Part shown: positions 59,368 through 64,000 of the stretch, in pieces
How positions within the stretch are numbered: the stretch's first letter is position 1
Layout: every line of letters starts with the position of its first letter
Source of the DNA: Flaviflagellibacter deserti
GTDB taxonomy: Bacteria; Pseudomonadota; Alphaproteobacteria; Rhizobiales; Methylopilaceae
Direction: 5' to 3'
DNA length: 64,000 nt
Assembly: GCF_042652085.1 (NCBI RefSeq)
Contig: NZ_JBHSJF010000001.1
Location: forward strand, 124,001-188,000
Notes under the pieces: generated by a model
Told to the model about the DNA's origin: nothing
Databases searched by the model: none
The model's input: the letters and a program-made list of their open reading frames with translations, nothing else
Program-made: the position numbers and the translations under genes

Positions 59368-59376
59368 TTCTTTCGT

Positions 59377-60300
59377 TTATTGGAAGCGGATAGCCACGCC
59401 GATGCTGAACGAGCGTGGCAGGCTCTCCGGGATCGGAGGAATGTTTGCGCCGGCTACCGCTTGGCGCGCGGCGTTGTCGAGTACCGCACTGCCCGAAGAA
59501 CCCGAGACTCTCAGACCCGTGACCGCGCCCGACGCGGTGACCGTGAAGGACAGGTTCACGCTGCCGCTCGGACTTCCGGCGGGGCTTCGCTTGTTGCGTT
59601 CGATCGCTGCCCGGACTCTTCCGGTGTAGCGCGCGATCTCCGTCGGGCTCGCGCTCGCGCCGCTGCCCGCAATGTCGCTGCGTTGCGTGCTGGTCGCGCC
59701 TGCCTGTGTCGCCGCCTGCGGGGGCGGCGTCTTCTTCTTCGGCTTCTGGACCGCCTTTTTCGGCGGCGCTGCCTTGGGAGGTGCGACGATGACGGGTGCG
59801 CTCTCGACCTTTGGCGCCTCGACAGGGGGAGTTTCCACGGTCGCCGGATTCGGCGTTGGTTCCGGTGGCAGCGGCTCGGGAGGCGTGGGTTCCGGCGGCG
59901 TCGGCTCGGGCGGTAGCGGTTCTGGCGGCGGCTCGTCGACCTTTTCCGGCTCGGGCGGCGTCGGCTCCGGCGGGGTTTCCTCGGTCGTCTCCTCTTCAAC
60001 CTTCTCCGGCGGGGTCGCGACTTCCGGAGCGCTCTCGGCGCTTTCGCCGGCGTTCTGGCTGGCGGTGGCGAGCGCCGCGGGCGACAGGTCGATCGTGATC
60101 ATCATGTCGCCGGGCGGTGCGATCTGCTCCTCCGGCTCCCAGTTCAGGAAGCCGATGCCCAGCGAAGCATGCAGCGCCAAGGCCGCGACGAGGCCGACGA
60201 TGGCCACGCGCCGGTCGGCCGCGTCGGCGGCATCCTGGATCGCCTGCAGCGTCGCCGCGCGGATGGGCTGATGATCGAGCGGTTGCACCGATACGCTCAC
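59377..60300 (-). CDS. tonB: TonB family energy-transducing protein
   Basis: A 307-residue protein that carries the proton-motive energy from ExbBD to outer-membrane receptors. It has an N-terminal membrane helix (VAIVGLVAALALHASLGIGF), a long periplasmic Pro/Glu spacer with many repeated EPTPPEP units (about 100-155), then PPKKAVQKPKKKTPP. The C-terminal TonB domain is VRAAIERNKRSPAGSPSG, VNLSFTVTASGAVTGLRVSG and a final FSIGVAIRFQ. Its start overlaps the end of exbD by four bases. The gene order is exbB, exbD, tonB. The IS element lies just beyond its 3' end. Confidence 0.92.
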   Translation of the reverse strand: MSVSVQPLDHQPIRAATLQAIQDAADAADRRVAIVGLVAALALHASLGIGFLNWEPEEQIAPPGDMMITIDLSPAALATASQNAGESAESAPEVATPPEKVEEETTEETPPEPTPPEPEKVDEPPPEPLPPEPTPPEPTPPEPLPPEPTPNPATVETPPVEAPKVESAPVIVAPPKAAPPKKAVQKPKKKTPPPQAATQAGATSTQRSDIAGSGASASPTEIARYTGRVRAAIERNKRSPAGSPSGSVNLSFTVTASGAVTGLRVSGSSGSAVLDNAARQAVAGANIPPIPESLPRSFSIGVAIRFQ

Positions 60301-60854
60301 GGAGTCCGGCTTGCTGCTCCCGGCGCGGCCGGAGTGGGAGCAGCGGGTGCCACCGGTGCGGGAGATGCGGGCGCTTCGGCAGGGGCAGGGGCGCCCGGCG
60401 CGGGCGGACCCGGCAACCCCTTCGCGGCTTCGGCGATCAGCGAGACCTTGAGGAAGCCGGCATTCGACACCTGGCCCATGATTTCCATGATCCGGCCATA
60501 GGGGATCGTCCGGTCGCCGCGTACCAGGACGACCTGTTCCTTGTCCTCATTGGCGAGCGTGGTCAGCCGCGAGAGCAGGGCCTCGTCATTGGGGATCTCC
60601 TCTTCCGCGAGGAAGACCTTGCCGTCCTTGTCGATCGAGACGACCGTCGGCTTCTTCTCCTCGGCGGGCTTGGCCGCCGCTGTCTTCGGAAGCTGGACCG
60701 GCACGCCGACCGTCATCATCGGGGCGGCAACCATGAAGATGATCAGGAGAACCAGCATCACGTCGACGAGCGGCGTGACGTTGATGTCGGACACCGGACG
60801 GAATTCGCCGTCCTCGGTATCCCAGCCGCTTCCGCCGCCGAGGGACGCGCCCAT
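60297..60854 (-). CDS. exbD: Biopolymer transport protein ExbD
   Basis: A 185-residue protein with a cytoplasmic N-terminus, one membrane helix containing the essential Asp (INVTPLVDVMLVLLIIFMV) and a periplasmic domain (VPVQLPKTAAAKPAEEKKPTVV, VRGDRTIPYGRIMEIMG). This is the ExbD/TolR layout. The C-terminus carries an unusual tail of about 45 residues of Pro and Ala (GPPAPGAPAPAEAPASPAPV), absent from standard ExbD. It overlaps exbB by one base and tonB by four, so it is the middle gene of a coupled operon. Confidence 0.92.
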   Translation of the reverse strand: MGASLGGGSGWDTEDGEFRPVSDINVTPLVDVMLVLLIIFMVAAPMMTVGVPVQLPKTAAAKPAEEKKPTVVSIDKDGKVFLAEEEIPNDEALLSRLTTLANEDKEQVVLVRGDRTIPYGRIMEIMGQVSNAGFLKVSLIAEAAKGLPGPPAPGAPAPAEAPASPAPVAPAAPTPAAPGAASRTP

Positions 60855-61528
60855 TATTCAGCCGCCGCGGTACGAGCGTGCAGATGGCCGGAATCACGCG
60901 CCAGCCGATTGCCGAGATCGCCGATCACGGCGCTGGTGCGCTGGCCGATGCGGGCGAGGTCGGTCGAGAACTTGTTGTAGGCCATCACCGACGGGATGGC
61001 GGCGACCAGGCCGATAGCGGTGGCGAACAGGGCCTCCGCGATGCCTGGGGCGACGACTGCGAGGCTCGTGTCCTGACTCTGCGCGATGGCCGAGAACGAG
61101 TTCATGATGCCCCACACCGTGCCGAACAGGCCAATGAACGGGGCGGACGAGCCGATAGTGGCGAGGAAGGGTAAACCGCGTTCCATCTTGCGGAGGCGAG
61201 CGACGAGCGCCGCCTTCATCGCACGTTCGATGCGTTCGCGGCGCTCCGAGCGGGACTCCTCCGGATCACGGTCATGCCAGGCTTCGAAGCCGGCAGCGAT
61301 GACGCTCTGCGGCAGATCGCCTTTGATCTTCTGCAAATTCTCGCCGTTGCGATTAGCGCGCTCGAAACGACCGACCTGGCGCTTCACGCCACCCAGACGC
61401 ACAATCTTTTCGAAGATGATCGCCCAGCAAACAACGGAAGCTGCCGCCAAGAGAACCATGACGCTCTTGACGATGACATCGGCCTGAAGAAACAAGGCCA
61501 TGAAAGAGAGATCATGTGCTTCGGTCAT
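60854..61528 (-). CDS. exbB: ExbB/TolQ-type proton channel protein
   Basis: A 224-residue inner-membrane protein with three helices. Helix 1 is near residues 18-40; the ExbB/TolQ signature LPFLATIGSSAPFIGLFGTVWGIMNSF lies in helix 2 and IAEALFATAIGLVAAIPSVMAYNKF in helix 3. It forms the proton channel pentamer with ExbD. The partner is TonB, not TolA, so the ExbB name is preferred although the sequence also resembles TolQ. The upstream region (61529-61761) is AT-rich and probably holds the operon promoter. Confidence 0.92.
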   Translation of the reverse strand: MTEAHDLSFMALFLQADVIVKSVMVLLAAASVVCWAIIFEKIVRLGGVKRQVGRFERANRNGENLQKIKGDLPQSVIAAGFEAWHDRDPEESRSERRERIERAMKAALVARLRKMERGLPFLATIGSSAPFIGLFGTVWGIMNSFSAIAQSQDTSLAVVAPGIAEALFATAIGLVAAIPSVMAYNKFSTDLARIGQRTSAVIGDLGNRLARDSGHLHARTAAAE

Positions 61529-61761
61529 TTCGCTCGATCTGTCGAAATATGACTAGGAATATTCGCGCACACTCTCCGCAACGAGGTGGCTGGAAACGGT
61601 TCCACCACCCACCAAACTCAAAGTCAACACTTAATCGACCGATTGAAATTAGAACAATTACAATGATGTATTGGCTGAAATCTTCGTACCGGTAGAGCCT
61701 GTGGTGCCAAGGCAATGAACTTCCATTTTAAAGCAATGTTTCAACCTCTCGCCTTTCGCGG

Positions 61762-63750
61762 ATGCTTTCTCTAGAAGATCGCTCCATGGCTTCAGTCGAG
61801 CTTCCCGTGCGCTTTTCTCGTCTGTCCCCTTCGCGCGCTGGCCTTCCCATCCTCATTCTGATCGCCGGGCTGTTCTGCACGGCGCTGGCGGTCATCCAGC
61901 TTCGAAGTCTGGTCCGCGAGGCCGAGCAGGCCAGATTCGCCGCGATCACAGAGGAACGGGCGGGCGCCGTGTCGGACCGCATCGACACCTATGTCGCACT
62001 GCTGCGCGGTATGGCGGGGTTCTTCGCGGCATCTGGCGAGGTGACTGCGGGCGAGTTCAAATCCTACTTCGACCGGTTGAGGCTCACCGAGCTTTATCCC
62101 GGCGTGCAGGGCATGGGCTACATTGCCCGGGTGCCCCTTGCCGAGCGGGACGTCTTCGCCGCCCGGGTGCGGACATCGATCGATAGTGATTTTCGCATAT
62201 GGCCGGAGGGCGACCGCGATTTCTACGCGCCGATCGTCTTCCTCCTACCGGAAGACCAGAGGAACCATTCCGCGATCGGCTTCGACATGGCGACGGAGCC
62301 GAACCGGCTCGCGGCGATGCAGCAGGCGACCGAGACCACGATCCGGGCGACGACGGCCAAGGTCATGCTCGGGGAGAGAACCAACCAGAATCCACAGCCC
62401 GGCTTTCAGATTTTCGTACCGCTTTACGCAACACCGAACGGGGCTGTCCCGGCGACGGTGGAAGAGCGCCGCGCTACCGCAAGCGGCTGGATCTACAGTC
62501 CGTTCCGCGCTCCGGAATTGTTCGCCAAGGCATTCGAATTGCGCGGGCGCGAATCCGAAATCGATTACGCGGTCTATGACGGTCCATCGGTTGACGAGGA
62601 GAAGCTGCTTTATCGCTCGTCCACCCAGGGCGCTCCCGATGCAGATTATTCGGCGACGAAGACGCTCGACGCTGCAGGCCGGCAGTGGACGATTGTGATG
62701 CGCAACACGGACTTCTTCGTCCGCGACAGCAACCGGGCGATCATTCCGTTCATCGCCGCCGGTGGTCTGCTGACGACCTTCATACTTTTCGCGGCCGGCT
62801 GGGCGCAGGCGAGCGCGACGCAGGCAGCCGAGAAGGCGCAGGAGCAACTCCACGAGCTCAATCTCAGCCTTGAGGACCGCGTCGAGGAACGCACCGCGCA
62901 ACTCGAAACCGCGCATGGCGCGCTGGAGAGCCTCAACCGTAATCTGGAGACCATCGTCGCAGTGCGGACGGCCGATCTCCAGGAGGCGAACCAGGAGATC
63001 CAGCGCTTCGCCTATATCGTCAGCCACGATCTGAGATCGCCGCTCGTCAACGTCATGGGGTTCACAAGCGAGCTCGACATAGCCCGGACCGAGATCGCGA
63101 AGTTCTACAGCGAGGCGGTCGCGAAGAATCCCGAGCTGGAGAACAAGGACGCAAAGAGCGCGATCGAGGTCGACCTGCCGGAATCGATCGAATTCATTCG
63201 CTCCTCGACCGCCAAGATGGACCGGCTGATCAATGCGATCCTTCGCCTGTCGCGCGAGGGCCGCCGCGTGCTCTCGCCCGAGCCGCTCAAGATGAACGAA
63301 CTGCTGCACACCATCAGCCGCTCGATCCAGCACCAGACCGCGGAAGTCGGCGCGACAGTCGAGATCGGGGAGTTGCCGGAGATCGTCAGCGATCGCCTCG
63401 CGGTCGAGCAGGTGTTCAGCAATCTCATCGAGAATGCGGTCAAATATCTTGCACCGGACCGTCCGGGCCAGATAAGGGTCCGCGGCGGGGTCGAGGGCGG
63501 CATGGTGGCGATCACCGTCGAGGACAATGGGCGTGGCATCGCGCCCGCCGATCATAGCCGCATCTTCGACCTGTTCCGCCGCGCGGGGACACAGGATCGT
63601 CCGGGCGAGGGCATCGGCCTCGCCCATGTTCGTGCGCTGGTGCGCCGCCTGGGCGGCAACATCACCGTCAAATCCACGCTTGGGGAAGGGTCAACCTTCC
63701 GCGTCACACTGCCGAAAACCTTGAAGGCAACGACAGAGGGGACTGCCTGA
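61762..63750 (+). CDS. CHASE-domain sensor histidine kinase
   Basis: A 662-residue membrane kinase. The N-terminal helix (LPILILIAGLFCTALAVIQL) is followed by a periplasmic CHASE domain of about 240 residues (FFAASGEVTAGEFKSYFDRL, YPGVQGMGYIARV, FQIFVPLYA). After the second helix (IIPFIAAGGLLTTFILFAA) comes a coiled coil, then the HisKA box FAYIVSHDLRSPLVNV with H422, and a HATPase domain (NLIENAVKYL, DNGRGIAP, GEGIGLAHV). It resembles phytochrome-type kinases with a CheY-like partner. The following regulator overlaps by one base (TGATG). A second ATG at 61786 is an alternative start. Confidence 0.9.
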   Translation: MLSLEDRSMASVELPVRFSRLSPSRAGLPILILIAGLFCTALAVIQLRSLVREAEQARFAAITEERAGAVSDRIDTYVALLRGMAGFFAASGEVTAGEFKSYFDRLRLTELYPGVQGMGYIARVPLAERDVFAARVRTSIDSDFRIWPEGDRDFYAPIVFLLPEDQRNHSAIGFDMATEPNRLAAMQQATETTIRATTAKVMLGERTNQNPQPGFQIFVPLYATPNGAVPATVEERRATASGWIYSPFRAPELFAKAFELRGRESEIDYAVYDGPSVDEEKLLYRSSTQGAPDADYSATKTLDAAGRQWTIVMRNTDFFVRDSNRAIIPFIAAGGLLTTFILFAAGWAQASATQAAEKAQEQLHELNLSLEDRVEERTAQLETAHGALESLNRNLETIVAVRTADLQEANQEIQRFAYIVSHDLRSPLVNVMGFTSELDIARTEIAKFYSEAVAKNPELENKDAKSAIEVDLPESIEFIRSSTAKMDRLINAILRLSREGRRVLSPEPLKMNELLHTISRSIQHQTAEVGATVEIGELPEIVSDRLAVEQVFSNLIENAVKYLAPDRPGQIRVRGGVEGGMVAITVEDNGRGIAPADHSRIFDLFRRAGTQDRPGEGIGLAHVRALVRRLGGNITVKSTLGEGSTFRVTLPKTLKATTEGTA

Positions 63751-64000
63751 TGCCCAACCAGAAGCCCGTCACGATCATCATGATCGAAGACGACGAGGGC
63801 CATGCCCGCCTGATCGAGCGCAATATCCGCCGCGCCGGGGTGAACAACGAGGTCCGCCATTTCGTCAGCGGCACGGCGGCGCTCGAACACCTGCTTGATA
63901 CCGGCAACCGCGCGCACGGCCCGTTCCTGGTCCTGCTCGACCTGAACCTGCCGGACATGAGCGGCACCGACATTCTGGCCAAGATCAAGGCGGACGAGCA
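63750..64000 (+). CDS. CheY-like response regulator, 3' end cut off by window
   Basis: The first 83 codons of a receiver domain (MPNQKPVTIIMIEDDEGHAR). The acidic pair is in MIEDDEGH and the phosphoacceptor is the Asp in FLVLLDLNLPDMSG. The spacing and the extended loop before this motif are like those of Rcp1-type single-domain regulators. It is translationally coupled to the kinase gene and is very likely its phosphorylation target. The lysine and later helices lie beyond the window edge. Confidence 0.92.
   Translation, partial: MPNQKPVTIIMIEDDEGHARLIERNIRRAGVNNEVRHFVSGTAALEHLLDTGNRAHGPFLVLLDLNLPDMSGTDILAKIKADE

Noticed and set aside
61600..61680. Possible iron-responsive box (TTAGAAC-like) upstream of exbB
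   Set aside because: Only a partial match to the Irr-type ICE motif; not enough to call an operator.
62245..63627. 460-codon minus-strand ORF opposite the histidine kinase
   Set aside because: Composition and lack of domains mark it as the shadow of the kinase gene.

Overview
The window is high-GC DNA from an alphaproteobacterium, most likely of the order Hyphomicrobiales (Rhizobiales). This rests on gene content read by eye: a flagellar FliK-FlgD pair, a Rhodobacter-type phosphatidylethanolamine methyltransferase, small Tat-exported WxPGxW proteins, a UbiA-HAD/GtrA membrane module and an ExbB-ExbD-TonB operon. No database search was run, so genus and species are left open.

Layout. 0-3.1 kb: end of a flagellar cluster (fliK, flgD), then mnmA and a pmtA-like methyltransferase, closed by a palindromic intergenic element. 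3.3-8.5 kb: a TauE-like exporter, a class I glutamine amidotransferase and an EmrAB-type drug pump divergent from its probable TetR repressor. 8.5-11 kb: an orphan phoU with a probable TTG start, a small ORF, an exported alpha/beta hydrolase and a PAS protein. 11-13.7 kb: a MerR regulator divergent from a Cd/Zn/Pb P-type ATPase, with a textbook MerR promoter (19-bp spacer, perfect 17-bp dyad). 14-17.5 kb: a repeat-rich Tat protein and the arginine deiminase/antiporter pair arcA-arcD. 17.7-27 kb: an AI-2E family permease, stress-type membrane proteins (DUF1269, HdeD), an NhaC antiporter and an RND efflux pump with its adaptor.

27.4-44.7 kb is an integrated genomic island of 17.3 kb. A tyrosine integrase lies next to a tRNA-Met(CAT) gene, and the last 17 bases of that tRNA are repeated exactly at the far end (27402-27418 and 44690-44706). 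The cargo is mostly anti-phage or restriction-like: an EVE-HNH modification-dependent nuclease, a one-polypeptide type ISP restriction-modification enzyme with a small P-loop protein upstream, a DUF6978-DUF1828/1829 pair, a PD-(D/E)XK-like protein, a DUF4160 protein, a Rap1a/Tai-like immunity protein, a serine resolvase with a res-like site, a possible Rep-like protein, and a SIR2 fragment. The end away from the integrase holds remains of earlier cargo: an approximately 200-bp second copy of the EVE-HNH gene joined to a PP2C phosphatase fragment.

44.7-55.1 kb returns to chromosomal genes: a ketopantoate-reductase-like protein, the UbiA-HAD/GtrA/GT-C module, a Cof-type phosphatase, a Tim44-like protein, a zinc-ribbon protein, a SurA-like chaperone and cytochrome c'. 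At 55.4-59.4 kb is a second patchwork: a frameshifted DyP peroxidase remnant, a Tat-exported GH31 glycosidase close to sulfoquinovosidases but lacking their arginine, and an IS5-family transposase. The window ends with tonB-exbD-exbB and a CHASE-domain histidine kinase coupled to a CheY-like regulator cut by the window edge.
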